A stretch of DNA of 64,000 nucleotides from Flavobacterium sp. (GTDB taxonomy: Bacteria; Bacteroidota; Bacteroidia; Flavobacteriales; Flavobacteriaceae), in NCBI GenBank assembly GCA_030591585.1, contig JAUVAS010000001.1:1-64000 (forward strand), in the 5' to 3' direction. Of this stretch, positions 18,835 through 27,891 are shown piece by piece (position 1 is the stretch's first letter; each line of letters starts with the position of its first letter). The position numbers were made by a program, and so were the translations under genes. The notes under the pieces are model-generated. The model was not told where the DNA came from. It did not search any database and saw only the letters and a list, made by a program, of their open reading frames with translations.

Positions 18835-19162
18835 TAATTTATACCATCAGTATGTCGAATTCAGAACTTTTAAAAAGGAACTTCCCCATTTTGATGAAGA
18901 TTTTATAGACTATAATATTCTACTTGAAATAATAGGAGGAAACAATTGGTGAATCAAATGAATTGATTTCTGCTAAAGTATTATCTAAATTTTTACTTTC
19001 TGGTTATATGGTAGAAAAAGAAAATATAGTTAAAATGATTATTCAAAAAGAAAAAGAATTATGGATAGTTTTTAGCATCTAAAATAGTTATGGAAATTTC
19101 TAAATGAAAAAACACAGGATATAGCAAGGATACGTGAGTTTATGAGCAATATAAACAAATAA
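18835..19162 (+). pseudogene. broken gene downstream of defence operon
   Basis: Three plus-strand fragments in shifting frames read like one decayed protein: HFDEDFIDYNILLEIIGG ending at a TGA near 18950, then ESNELISAKVLSKFLLSGYM continuing to a stop near 19080, then DIARIREFMSNINK ending at 19160-19162. Each piece has protein-like composition, but stops and frameshifts separate them. I do not recognise the family. It lies between the phosphatase gene and the excisionase-like gene, as expected for decaying island cargo. Confidence 0.4.
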
Positions 19163-19164
19163 TA

Positions 19165-19452
19165 TTACCTAATGTCTTTTATATAATTTTCTATGTCTTC
19201 TCTTAGGTACATATTTTTACCTCCTACTTTTAGACATGGTAAAGCTCCCTCTTTGGCTAATTTCCACAAGGTTGTTTTACTAATTTTAAGAACTTCAATA
19301 CACTCTTTTGTAGTAAGAAGCTCGAAATTATTTTCATCGTTATTTCTTTCTGGTTGATTATCGAAAATTTTAACAAGCTCTTCGGAAACTGTATTTCTAA
19401 TGATTTCGATTAGACTTTCTATTTCAACATTTACTATTTTAATTTCTTTCAT
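19165..19452 (-). CDS. excisionase-like helix-turn-helix protein
   Basis: This 95-aa protein has a C-terminal MerR/excisionase-type HTH (HTH_17): LLTTKECIEVLKISKTTLWK, then a wing (PCLKVGGKNMYL) and a final helix. In Bacteroidetes such proteins usually sit in integrative elements, where they act as excision factors or regulators. The gene lies between the defence operon and the 3' end of a tRNA gene, which supports an island border. No integrase is visible in the window, so it may be a leftover of the element that brought the defence genes. Confidence 0.7.
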   Translation of the reverse strand: MKEIKIVNVEIESLIEIIRNTVSEELVKIFDNQPERNNDENNFELLTTKECIEVLKISKTTLWKLAKEGALPCLKVGGKNMYLREDIENYIKDIR

Positions 19453-19530
19453 GAGTATTATAGAAATTAAAAATAAAAAGTTTAATTTTATTGAAAATGA
19501 GAGAGAAAAGTCAACGTTTTAGTCACCCTA

Positions 19531-19578
19531 AAAAACAAAAATCCGTTAAAGCTTGTATAACAAGGCTTTAACGGATTT
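19531..19578 (-). terminator. terminator of the tRNA gene
   Basis: A perfect 14-bp inverted repeat (19539-19552 with 19565-19578) is followed on the minus strand by a T-rich tract. It lies 5 nt beyond the 3' end of the tRNA and is a strong Rho-independent terminator. Confidence 0.85.
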
Positions 19579-19583
19579 AAAAG

Positions 19584-19657
19584 TGGTCCCACATGGGCTC
19601 GAACCATGGACCCCCTGATTATGAGTCAGGTGCTCTAACCAGCTGAGCTATGGGACC
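19584..19657 (-). tRNA. tRNA with CAU anticodon (Met or Ile2)
   Basis: On the minus strand a 74-nt cloverleaf starts with GGTCCC, pairing with GGGACC at the 3' end. It has the D-arm AGCTCAGCTGG, an anticodon stem CCTGA/TCAGG around CTCATAA (anticodon CAT) and a TTCGAGCC T-arm. CCA is not encoded. CAU anticodons serve elongator Met, or Ile after lysidine modification, and sequence alone does not settle which. Its 3' end faces the defence island. Confidence 0.9.
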
Positions 19658-19721
19658 TGTTGACCAAGATAAAATATCTTAATCGGTTTGCAAATTTATA
19701 ACACTTTATATATTCCGCAAG

Positions 19722-20135
19722 CTATTTTTCATTATTATTTATGTCTTGGCATAATTCTATTAAAACACCATTAGTAGATTTAGGGTGCAAAAACACAACC
19801 AATTTATTATCTGCTCCTCTTTTAGGTTTTTCATTCAGTACTATAAACCCTTCTTTTTTAAGCCGTTCCACTTCAGATTTAATATCTGTAACAGCAAAAG
19901 CGATGTGATGTATTCCCTCTCCACGTTTTTCAATAAACTTAGCAATAGGACTGTCTTCTCTGGTTGCTGCTAAAAGTTCAATTTTGTTTTCTCCACATTT
20001 AAAAAAAGATGTTTTTACCCCTTCACTTTCTACCGTTTCTGATTTATAAGAAGGCTCTCCAAATAGGCTTTCATAAATAACATTCGCACTCTTAATATCT
20101 TTAACAGCTATTCCAATATGTTCGATTTTTTTCAT
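19722..20135 (-). CDS. mce: methylmalonyl-CoA epimerase
   Basis: This 137-aa glyoxalase/VOC-fold protein has two beta-alpha-beta repeats: IEHIGIAVKDI at the start, and GEGIHHIAFAVTDI in the second half. The metal-binding His and Glu residues (His in IEHIG, His in IHHIAF, Glu in VLIELCQ) are present. Length and motifs fit methylmalonyl-CoA epimerase, which interconverts the (S) and (R) forms of methylmalonyl-CoA in the propionate pathway. It is a single gene, divergent from rbfA. A general VOC lyase is the alternative. Confidence 0.85.
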   Translation of the reverse strand: MKKIEHIGIAVKDIKSANVIYESLFGEPSYKSETVESEGVKTSFFKCGENKIELLAATREDSPIAKFIEKRGEGIHHIAFAVTDIKSEVERLKKEGFIVLNEKPKRGADNKLVVFLHPKSTNGVLIELCQDINNNEK

Positions 20136-20246
20136 ATCCCTGTGGTTGGTTTTTGAATATTCTAATTGTTATTCAAAAATAAGAAATCTTGTTATGTTTA
20201 TTCGCTTTATAAAGAGGTATATAAATCTTAATCTTATTAATTATGT

Positions 20247-20254
20247 TATTTTTG
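20247..20254 (+). promoter_or_regulatory. minus-7 box of rbfA
   Basis: TATTTTTG matches the Bacteroidetes minus-7 consensus TAnnTTTG and ends only 4 nt before the rbfA ATG. Transcription would then start at or next to the ATG, giving a leaderless mRNA. No clear minus-33 TTTG is seen. Confidence 0.45.
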
Positions 20255-20258
20255 CAGT

Positions 20259-20654
20259 ATGGAAGAAAGTAACAGACAAAAAAAAATTGCAGGAGTATTA
20301 CAAAATGACCTTGCTATAGTATTACAAAAAATGTTAAGAGACACGGGACAATCTGGAATTATTATTTCGGTATCGAAGGTTACGGTGACAACAGATCTTT
20401 CGTTATCTAAAGTATATGTTAGTGTATTCCCGCCAGATAAAGCTGAATTAATTGTAACTGAATTAAATGAGCTAAAACCAAACATCAAACATCAAATTGC
20501 CCAAAAAGTAAGACATCAGCTTAGAAAGATGCCAGATTTAGTTTTTTATAATGATGATTCTTTAGAATACATTAATAATATAAAGGAAGCGGTTAAGGGT
20601 AAAGTAGATCCAATAAAAGACCCTGAGTTACTTAAAAAACGTAAAAATTTGTAA
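20259..20654 (+). CDS. rbfA: ribosome-binding factor A
   Basis: This 131-aa protein matches RbfA, the KH-like factor that binds 16S rRNA during 30S maturation. The N-terminal RQKKIAGVLQNDLAIVLQK and the central VSKVTVTTDLSLSKVYVSVFP are the family signature, and KHQIAQKVRHQLRKMPDLVF is the RNA-binding helix region. The length is normal for the family. It is immediately followed, without spacer, by a membrane permease gene, so the two are one operon. The start is the only ATG close to the minus-7 box. Confidence 0.92.
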   Translation: MEESNRQKKIAGVLQNDLAIVLQKMLRDTGQSGIIISVSKVTVTTDLSLSKVYVSVFPPDKAELIVTELNELKPNIKHQIAQKVRHQLRKMPDLVFYNDDSLEYINNIKEAVKGKVDPIKDPELLKKRKNL

Positions 20655-21854
20655 TTGAATTTCCCGCTATACATTGCAAAAAGATACTTGTTTGCTAAAA
20701 GCAGTAAAAATGCAATAAATATTATTGCGCGTATTGCTATTTCCGCCGTGGTTGTGGGTTCATTAGCTTTGTTTATTGTGCTTTCTGGGTTTTCTGGATT
20801 GCGAGATTTTAGTCTTCAGTTTACCAATATTTTCGATTCAGATTTAAAAATATATCCAGCAAACGGGAAAACAATTACATTTTCTGAAACTTCAGAATTA
20901 AAACTAAAATCTATTTCTGGAATTGAAAGCTATTCAAAAATAATTGAAGAAAAGGTTTTTTTAAACTACCGAGGAAAAAACCATATCGCACATATTAAAG
21001 GAGTTGATGAAAATTTCGGAAATATTGTTCCGCTAGATAGTATTCTGTTTTTAAATAAATGGTTCGTCCCAAATCAAAATGAAGTTGTCATAGGGCTGGG
21101 CACTTCTGTAAAGCTTTCTATGGGTGTTTTAGATTATAGCCATTTATTAGAAATCTATGTTCCAAAACCTGGAACAGGACAAATTATTGACCCAACTAAT
21201 GCTTTTACAAAAAAACGAGTTGTTGCTTCTGGAATGTACCAAGTTAACGAGAGTTTAGATAGTAAATATGTTTTTTCTGATATTGAATTCGCAAGGTCTT
21301 TGCTTAGTCTTGATGCTACAGAAGTGACCTCGATCGAATTAAAATTAACGCCTAACTCTTCTGAAGAAAATATTCGAACTCAAATTAAAGAAATTTTTTC
21401 TAATAACATCATTATTAAAAATAGAATTCAACAAAACGATAGCCTTTACAAAATGCTGAATCTTGAAAATTTATTTGTTTATATTTTTGTTAGTCTTATT
21501 GCAGCGATTGCCATATTTAATATTGCAGGAACTATCATTATGACTATTCTTGAAAAAAAATCTAATATTAAAACCTTGTCTTCGCTAGGATTAACAGTAA
21601 GTGAAATTAGAAAAATATTCTTTTTAAAAGGATTATTAATGACCCTAATCGGACTCATTATTGGCCTTATTATTGGAATAATTGCAGTGTTATTACAGCA
21701 GAAATTTGGGTTTGTACCTATTACTCCAACCCTTCCTTACCCTGTTAGGTTTGAGTTTGTGAATTTATTAATTGTATTCGTGACGATTTTAATTTTGGGG
21801 GGAATTGCTTCAAAAATATCCGCTACAAAAGTGACTCAAAAACTTATTTCTTAA
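20655..21854 (+). CDS. FtsX/LolC-type ABC permease
   Basis: A 399-aa inner-membrane protein of the FtsX/MacB/LolCE type: one N-terminal membrane helix (about 22-45), a large periplasmic domain (50-265) and three C-terminal helices (about 275-395). It begins at a TTG that directly follows the rbfA stop; the N-terminal NFPLYIAKRYLFAKSSKNA is the standard start of this family, so the TTG is probably real. LolC/E proteins extract lipoproteins from the inner membrane with the LolD ATPase, which is not encoded nearby. Its end overlaps the convergent dusB by 4 nt. Confidence 0.8.
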   Translation: MNFPLYIAKRYLFAKSSKNAINIIARIAISAVVVGSLALFIVLSGFSGLRDFSLQFTNIFDSDLKIYPANGKTITFSETSELKLKSISGIESYSKIIEEKVFLNYRGKNHIAHIKGVDENFGNIVPLDSILFLNKWFVPNQNEVVIGLGTSVKLSMGVLDYSHLLEIYVPKPGTGQIIDPTNAFTKKRVVASGMYQVNESLDSKYVFSDIEFARSLLSLDATEVTSIELKLTPNSSEENIRTQIKEIFSNNIIIKNRIQQNDSLYKMLNLENLFVYIFVSLIAAIAIFNIAGTIIMTILEKKSNIKTLSSLGLTVSEIRKIFFLKGLLMTLIGLIIGLIIGIIAVLLQQKFGFVPITPTLPYPVRFEFVNLLIVFVTILILGGIASKISATKVTQKLIS

Positions 21855-22843
21855 CCGAATTGAAAGTCTCTAAACTTTTCTAACACCACATCAAAAGCTT
21901 TAAAAACATCTTTTGAATCATCGCTAGTTACCATTTTCATTCTGTATTCTTTAAAGTGTGGAATTCCTCTAAAGTAATTGGTGTAATGGCGGCGAGTTTC
22001 AAAAACTCCTAGGCGTTCACCTTTCCAGGAAATTGCCATTTGTAAATGTTTTCTAGCAGCTTCTACTCGTTCTGTCATGGTGGGTTGGGCAATGTGTTCT
22101 CCGGTTTTTAGAAAATGCTTAACTTCTTTAAAAAACCAAGGGTTTCCAATACTTGCTCTGCCAATCATACAGCCATCTAAACCATAATCATCTCTCATCT
22201 CTTTGGCTTTTTCTGGTGTATTTACATCACCATTTCCGAAAACAGGAATGTGCATTCGGGAGTTATTTTTTACTTCAGCAATGGGCGCCCAATTAGCCTC
22301 CCCCTTATACATTTGTTTTCTAGTTCGACCGTGAATTGATATTGCTTTACAACCAACATCCTGAAGCCTTTCGGCTACTTCAACAATTTTAATAGAATCA
22401 TCATCCCAACCTAAGCGTGTCTTTACAGTAATAGGAAGGTGTGTATGTTTTACCATGGCTTCGGTAAGTGAAACCATTAAATTTATATCTTTTAAAATCC
22501 CTGCTCCCGCTCCTTTACTAACTACTTTTTTTACAGGACAACCAAAATTAATATCAATAATATCTGGATTGGATTTTTCTACAATCTCAACACTTCGAAG
22601 CATCGATTCTAAGTTAGCACCAAAAATTTGAATGCCAACGGGTCGTTCTTTTTTATAAATATCAAGCTTCATAACGCTTTTAGCAGCATCACGAATCAAC
22701 CCTTCTGAAGAAATAAATTCTGTATAAACAACGTCTGCGCCTTGTTCTTTGCAAAGTGCTCTAAATGGAGGATCGCTTACATCTTCCATTGGTGCTAGTA
22801 GTAACGGGAAATTCCCTAATTCTATGTCTCCTATTCTTGTCAT
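21851..22843 (-). CDS. dusB: tRNA-dihydrouridine synthase
   Basis: A 330-aa FMN-dependent tRNA-dihydrouridine synthase of the DusB/NifR3 group. The TIM-barrel start LLAPMEDVSDPPFR, the active-site cysteine in NFGCPVKKV, VKTRLGWDD and ISIHGRTRKQMYKG are all present. It reduces uridines in tRNA D-loops. The ATG is preceded by an A-rich leader. It converges on the permease gene and is separated by about 50 nt from the receptor gene upstream. Confidence 0.92.
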   Translation of the reverse strand: MTRIGDIELGNFPLLLAPMEDVSDPPFRALCKEQGADVVYTEFISSEGLIRDAAKSVMKLDIYKKERPVGIQIFGANLESMLRSVEIVEKSNPDIIDINFGCPVKKVVSKGAGAGILKDINLMVSLTEAMVKHTHLPITVKTRLGWDDDSIKIVEVAERLQDVGCKAISIHGRTRKQMYKGEANWAPIAEVKNNSRMHIPVFGNGDVNTPEKAKEMRDDYGLDGCMIGRASIGNPWFFKEVKHFLKTGEHIAQPTMTERVEAARKHLQMAISWKGERLGVFETRRHYTNYFRGIPHFKEYRMKMVTSDDSKDVFKAFDVVLEKFRDFQFG

Positions 22844-22891
22844 TTGTTTTGCAAAAATAGTGAAATAAACGAGTAATACTTATAGTAATTA

Positions 22892-25297
22892 TTAATCCAA
22901 TCGTTGTTCTTCGGAAGTCTTATTGATTCTAGTCTTATTTCTAAGCTTGTAGTTTCCAAAATTATATTTAAAACCTAGTCTAAATAACCTAGATTCAAAT
23001 TTTGCGAAATAACTATTGTCTTGGTTATAATAGTTGGAAGTTACTTGAATATTGTTGGTGTCAAAAATGTCGTCAACACCCATTGTTATACTCGCTCTGT
23101 TATTCCAAAGAGATTTTCTGAAAGAAACTGAAAATTCAAATTGGTTTTTTAAATCTAAAGAACCTACTATTCTATCTGAAGTGTACTCTAAATTAACATC
23201 ACTAGTAAAAGAACCGTCCTTAGATAAGGTAAAACCACTATACATTTGAACGTAAAACCCAAAGGTGTCGTTTTTGTAAGTTTCCTGCGGACTTGCTACT
23301 GCTAAAAATTCATTTTCCACATAATAACCAGAGGTGTACATCCATAAAAACCACCAAGAATATAAAGAAGAAACATAACTAACGTCAAGGCTATAATTGA
23401 TGTCGCTAATAATATTGGCATCTAAATTTTGAGTAGTACTATTTTCATTGTCTTGAAAAGATAATACAGCTAAAGGGTCTTTTTTATAAATATAATAGGC
23501 TTCAAAAGTCCATTTGTTTTTGAGCGAATAGCTTAACATATATTTGTTTTTAATAGAAGGAACCAAATTAGGATTTCCATTATTAACAATATTTTCAGTT
23601 ATAAAATAAGAAAATGGGTTTAGGCTTTGGTACCTAGGCCTTTCAACACTTCTTCTGTAACTTATCCCGAAAACATTATCATCATTTTGATGAAACAGTG
23701 CTGAAACAGAAGGGAATAAATCAAAATAATCTTGATTGTTTATTATTCCTAGTGATTTAGAATCTCCTTTTACATCGGTATGTTCTCCTCGTAATCCTGC
23801 ATTTATATTCCATTTTCCAAATTTCTTTGCATAATTAATATACCCTGCATAAATAGACTCTGCATATCCAAATAAATCTGAATTTACTTCAACAAATTCT
23901 GGCACATCATTTACTATATTGAAAAAATCTAAGCTGCTTTCCGTATTGATATAAGAGTATTTAAGTCCTGTTTCAAAATCTCCACCTCCTAGAATCTTTT
24001 TAAAATCAGTTTGTCCTGTAAATATGTCACTATCTTGATTAGCATCTGTAAAGAATTCGATATTATTAATTAATTCTCCCGTTGGTAAATTATAATCTGT
24101 GTTTAATTCTTGAGATTGTTCGCGATCATAATTTATATAATTTACAGAAGTATTAAGTGTTGTGCCTTCCTCATCAAGATCGATCTGATGTTCTAAATTA
24201 AAAGAAAGATTAGCACTATCGTTTTCTAAATAACTAAGGGTAGTAAAAACAGAATCTAATTGTTGTTGTGCGTCAAATATTTCGCCATCTACATTATTAT
24301 CAAATGTTTTATTTGGTGAAATCATTGCTGTTGAAGAAAAGCTTAATGTATTGTTCTCATTCAAAGTAAAATCTAAAATAACATTTGCCTGATGCGCATT
24401 AGAATGTGTTACTTTTTCAAAATCTGATTCCCAAATTGATTTAGTTGAGGTGTTATCTGGGTTAAAAAAACGAATAAAATTATCGTCTTGTTTGTATTCT
24501 TTTCTAGGACTATAACTGTAATTTCCATATAAATTTAACCAATCGTTTTTGTAAAAATGAGAGGTTCCAAATAGGTATTTCGAGAAAGTCGCTTGTTCCC
24601 AAGTAGCGTTTACCGATCCTTTATAGCCGATAGAAATAGCTTTTGATGTAATGATGTTTAAAACAGAACTCCCTTCAGCATCATACTTTGCAGATGGATT
24701 GGTAATTACCTCTATAGCTTTAATACTTGAAGCGTCCATGCTTTTAAGAAGTGAAGCCAACTCAGTTGAGGTTAAATACACTCGTTTATTGTTAAGATAA
24801 ATAATTGAAGAGCTATTTTTAATTTGAATGTCATCCCCTATTACCAAAACTCCCGGAGTTTTCCGAAGTAAATTATATGCATCTCCAGTTGATATCGACG
24901 TGTTTTCTACATTAAAAACTAGCTTGCCTGGTTCTCGTCTTATGTTTGGGGCTTTTACCAAAATGATTGTCTCATCTAGTTCTTCAATATTTTCAATTAA
25001 AGTGATTTTTTGAATATCTGAATTTGAAGGGTTAATTGTTTTTGAAGCTGTTGAAAATCCTATCATTGAAAATTCAACAAAATAATCTTGCTTGTTTAAT
25101 TCTGAAATAATAAAATTTCCCGAATCATCTGTAACAGCTCCTTTAAATGCCTGAGAGCCTTCTTTTTCATATATTAAAACGGTTGCATAAGAAAGCGGGT
25201 TGTTTTCTTCATCAACAACCTGACCCTCAATTGTAGCATCTTGCGAAAATAATGCTAGGGGGAAAAACAATAGAAGCAATAAAAAACGATTCCTCAT
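22892..25297 (-). CDS. outer-membrane beta-barrel receptor with regulatory-like domain
   Basis: I chose the ATG at 25297 because it starts directly with a signal peptide (MRNRFLLLLLFFPLALFS); an ATG 33 nt upstream is possible. The mature protein has a carboxypeptidase regulatory-like domain (about 30-105, EGQVVDEENNPLSYATV), a TonB-plug-like domain (about 110-215, ending in AIEVITNPSAKYDAEGSS) and a long beta-barrel ending in a charged tail. This is the 'outer membrane beta-barrel' branch related to TonB-dependent receptors, common in Bacteroidetes. The substrate is unknown, and no SusD partner lies next to it. Confidence 0.85.
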   Translation of the reverse strand: MRNRFLLLLLFFPLALFSQDATIEGQVVDEENNPLSYATVLIYEKEGSQAFKGAVTDDSGNFIISELNKQDYFVEFSMIGFSTASKTINPSNSDIQKITLIENIEELDETIILVKAPNIRREPGKLVFNVENTSISTGDAYNLLRKTPGVLVIGDDIQIKNSSSIIYLNNKRVYLTSTELASLLKSMDASSIKAIEVITNPSAKYDAEGSSVLNIITSKAISIGYKGSVNATWEQATFSKYLFGTSHFYKNDWLNLYGNYSYSPRKEYKQDDNFIRFFNPDNTSTKSIWESDFEKVTHSNAHQANVILDFTLNENNTLSFSSTAMISPNKTFDNNVDGEIFDAQQQLDSVFTTLSYLENDSANLSFNLEHQIDLDEEGTTLNTSVNYINYDREQSQELNTDYNLPTGELINNIEFFTDANQDSDIFTGQTDFKKILGGGDFETGLKYSYINTESSLDFFNIVNDVPEFVEVNSDLFGYAESIYAGYINYAKKFGKWNINAGLRGEHTDVKGDSKSLGIINNQDYFDLFPSVSALFHQNDDNVFGISYRRSVERPRYQSLNPFSYFITENIVNNGNPNLVPSIKNKYMLSYSLKNKWTFEAYYIYKKDPLAVLSFQDNENSTTQNLDANIISDINYSLDVSYVSSLYSWWFLWMYTSGYYVENEFLAVASPQETYKNDTFGFYVQMYSGFTLSKDGSFTSDVNLEYTSDRIVGSLDLKNQFEFSVSFRKSLWNNRASITMGVDDIFDTNNIQVTSNYYNQDNSYFAKFESRLFRLGFKYNFGNYKLRNKTRINKTSEEQRLD

Positions 25298-25425
25298 ATA
25301 AAATTGCAGATATTGTTCTAATATCTTCAAATTAGGGGTTAATTAGTTTTTAAGCATCTTTTCAGGGGGGAGATGAAAAAATTCATTTAAAAAACACTTC
25401 AAATGCAAATATGGATATTTTTTTT

Positions 25426-25458
25426 TTTTTATTCGATGTTTAGTGTTTTTATTCGATG
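25426..25458. repeat. 13-bp direct repeat between receptor and lepA
   Basis: TTTTTATTCGATG occurs at 25426-25438 and again at 25446-25458, exactly 20 bp apart, about two helical turns. It lies in the 297-bp gap between the receptor gene and lepA, about 100 bp upstream of the lepA minus-7 box. A protein-binding site is possible but unproven. Confidence 0.4.
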
Positions 25459-25558
25459 AACGGCAACCTTCGAATTAAAGAGAATTTTATAATTATTTGA
25501 TTAACTAAAATTTTAATGTGAGGTGAATACTTTAAGCTTAGATTCTTGCCTTTTGTAC

Positions 25559-25566
25559 TATATTTG
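25559..25566 (+). promoter_or_regulatory. minus-7 box of lepA
   Basis: TATATTTG fits TAnnTTTG and lies 28 nt before the lepA ATG, giving a leader of about 25 nt. A weak TTG (25545-25547) may serve as the upstream box. Confidence 0.5.
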
Positions 25567-25594
25567 CGGATTCAACCTTGTGTAAGATATTTAT

Positions 25595-27391
25595 ATGAAA
25601 AACATTCGTAATTTTTGCATCATCGCTCATATTGATCACGGAAAAAGTACTCTAGCAGATAGGCTTTTGGAGTTTACAGGATCTGTAACTGATCGTGAAA
25701 AACAAGATCAGTTACTTGACAGTATGGATTTGGAGAGGGAACGAGGTATCACTATAAAAAGTCACGCCGTTCAAATGGAGTATGAATACAAAGGAGAACA
25801 GTACATTTTAAACCTCATCGATACTCCTGGCCACGTAGATTTTTCATACGAAGTTTCTCGTTCTATCGCCGCTTGCGAAGGCGCTTTATTAATTGTTGAT
25901 GCGGCACAAAGTATACAGGCACAAACCATTTCAAACTTATATCTAGCGCTAGAAAACGATTTGGAAATTATTCCAATCCTAAATAAAATTGATCTCCCTT
26001 CAGCAAATCCTGAAGTAGTATCCGACGATATTGTTGGACTATTGGGTTGTGATTTAGAGGAAATAATTCCCGCCAGTGCAAAAACAGGGATTGGAATTGA
26101 AGAAATTTTACATGCTATTATTGATCGTATTCCTGCTCCTAAAGGAAACGTAAATGAGCCATTACAAGCTTTGATTTTTGATTCGGTTTACAATCAGTTT
26201 CGTGGTGTGGAAACTTATTTTAAAGTAATTAATGGTGAAATAAGAAAAGGGCAGCATATTAAATTTATGGCTACCGGGAAAGATTATTTTGCCGATGAAG
26301 TAGGTGCTCTAAAACTAAAACAAGAGCCTAAAAAAAGCATGAAAGCTGGCGATGTTGGGTATTTAATTACTGGAATTAAAGAAGCCAAAGAAGTAAAGGT
26401 GGGTGATACCATCACAGATTTTAAAAATCCAACGCAAAATATTGTTGAAGGATTTGAAGACGTTAAACCTATGGTATTTGCTGGGATATACCCTGTTGAT
26501 AATGATGATTTTGAAGAACTGAGAAACTCTATGGAAAAACTTCAGTTAAATGACGCTTCCTTAGTGTTTCAGCCTGAAAGTTCTGCGGCATTAGGATTTG
26601 GATTTCGTTGTGGATTTTTAGGAATGCTCCATTTAGAAATTATTCAAGAGCGACTAGAACGTGAATTTGATATGACGGTAATTACCACTGTGCCTAATGT
26701 GTCTTATCACGCGTATACCAATAAAAACCCCAATACTATTTTATTGGTTAATAATCCTTCAGATTTACCAGAACCATCTAGTTTAAACAGGGTTGAAGAG
26801 CCTTATATAAAAGCAACCATTATTACTAAATCTGATTTTGTAGGGCCTGTAATGTCGCTTTGTATCAATAAGCGAGGGCAAATTACACATCAAACATATC
26901 TTACTCCAGAAAGGGTAGAACTTTCGTTTGATATGCCTTTGGCTGAAATAGTTTTCGATTTTTACGATAGGCTAAAAACCGTTTCAAAAGGATATGCTTC
27001 TTTTGATTACCACCCAATAGGAATGCGTGTTTCTAAATTGGTGAAAGTAGATGTTTTATTAAACGGTAAAGAAGTAGATGCGCTATCTGCACTTCTTCAT
27101 AAGGATAATGCCTATGATATTGGGAAGAAAATGTGTGAAAAATTACGGCAATTAATCCCAAGGCAACAGTTTGATATTCCTATTCAGGCAGCTATTGGTG
27201 CAAAGATTATTTCTAGAGAAACGGTAAAAGCACTTCGGAAAGATGTTACTGCAAAATGTTATGGAGGTGATATCTCACGTAAAAGAAAACTTCTGGAAAA
27301 ACAGAAAAAAGGAAAAAAACGAATGCGTCAAGTTGGAAATGTAGAAATTCCTCAAGAAGCATTTATGGCGGTTCTTAAACTGAATGATTAA
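25595..27391 (+). CDS. lepA: elongation factor 4 (back-translocase)
   Basis: A 598-aa translational GTPase. G1 AHIDHGKST is at residues 11-19, the switch I GITIK at 51-55, G3 DTPGH at 76-80 and G4 NKID at 130-133. The C-terminal LepA-specific part ([20 protein letters not shown]) confirms LepA rather than EF-G. It acts on stalled or mis-translocated ribosomes. Single gene with its own promoter and a strong terminator. Confidence 0.96.
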   Translation: MKNIRNFCIIAHIDHGKSTLADRLLEFTGSVTDREKQDQLLDSMDLERERGITIKSHAVQMEYEYKGEQYILNLIDTPGHVDFSYEVSRSIAACEGALLIVDAAQSIQAQTISNLYLALENDLEIIPILNKIDLPSANPEVVSDDIVGLLGCDLEEIIPASAKTGIGIEEILHAIIDRIPAPKGNVNEPLQALIFDSVYNQFRGVETYFKVINGEIRKGQHIKFMATGKDYFADEVGALKLKQEPKKSMKAGDVGYLITGIKEAKEVKVGDTITDFKNPTQNIVEGFEDVKPMVFAGIYPVDNDDFEELRNSMEKLQLNDASLVFQPESSAALGFGFRCGFLGMLHLEIIQERLEREFDMTVITTVPNVSYHAYTNKNPNTILLVNNPSDLPEPSSLNRVEEPYIKATIITKSDFVGPVMSLCINKRGQITHQTYLTPERVELSFDMPLAEIVFDFYDRLKTVSKGYASFDYHPIGMRVSKLVKVDVLLNGKEVDALSALLHKDNAYDIGKKMCEKLRQLIPRQQFDIPIQAAIGAKIISRETVKALRKDVTAKCYGGDISRKRKLLEKQKKGKKRMRQVGNVEIPQEAFMAVLKLND

Positions 27392-27394
27392 TGT

Positions 27395-27430
27395 AAAAAG
27401 CCTCACTTAATAAATAGATGAGGCTTTTTT
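27395..27430 (+). terminator. terminator of lepA
   Basis: AAAAAGCCTCA (27395-27405) pairs with TGAGGCTTTTTT (27419-27430). The hairpin ends in a T-run just after the lepA stop and could also stop the convergent small gene. Confidence 0.85.
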
Positions 27431-27436
27431 GTTTTA

Positions 27437-27811
27437 TTAAATCACCTTCTCGTCTCGTAGAAAAGAGTCTAATTTAGCAACTGTTTCATAACAACGATTC
27501 ACCTTAGCAACTTCATTACATTGCCTAGAATCAAGATGATGAGAACGACATTCAAAGCTAGATAAATCTACCAAACTAAAACTGGGATTAATTAAAATAC
27601 ATTTTTGATACAACTCGTCTAAAGTTTTTTCAATTCCAGGCTCCACATTATTTTGTAATAAAAATCCTCTTAGAAAATTTTCGGTAGCGCGTTGTGCTTT
27701 TTTACATACCATCACAGAAACCACATCTTCTTCTGGGCGGCATAACTCTTCATTCGCCTCACTCACTTTTTTTATAGCTTCTTTAAATAATGCTTGTGCT
27801 CTTTCTTTCAT
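27437..27811 (-). CDS. small HEPN-like helical protein
   Basis: A 124-aa all-helical protein, started here at the ATG at 27811 rather than an upstream TTG. The pattern of an amphipathic N-terminal helix with KKAQRATENFLRGFLL resembles HEPN-domain proteins that often pair with nucleotidyltransferases, but no partner lies nearby. The typical RNase R-x4-6-H is not clear, although a CRSHH stretch is present in the C-terminal half. It follows nifJ on the same strand, separated by two hairpins, so it is probably a separate unit. Function unknown. Confidence 0.5.
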   Translation of the reverse strand: MKERAQALFKEAIKKVSEANEELCRPEEDVVSVMVCKKAQRATENFLRGFLLQNNVEPGIEKTLDELYQKCILINPSFSLVDLSSFECRSHHLDSRQCNEVAKVNRCYETVAKLDSFLRDEKVI

Positions 27812-27818
27812 ATTCAAT

Positions 27819-27882
27819 CACCTGCGAAAGCAGGTGTCTCTTTTTTAAATAAACCTAACAGGTTTTGGAAACCTGTCAGGTT
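27819..27882 (-). terminator. two hairpins after nifJ
   Basis: A 14-bp near-perfect inverted repeat (27852-27865 with 27869-27882, one mismatch) is followed on the minus strand by a T-rich tract, 10 nt beyond nifJ, and fits a terminator. Next to it is a second hairpin, CACCTGC-GAAA-GCAGGTG (27819-27836), of the kind found in dispersed intergenic repeats. Confidence 0.6.
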
Positions 27883-27891
27883 ATTAATTTA

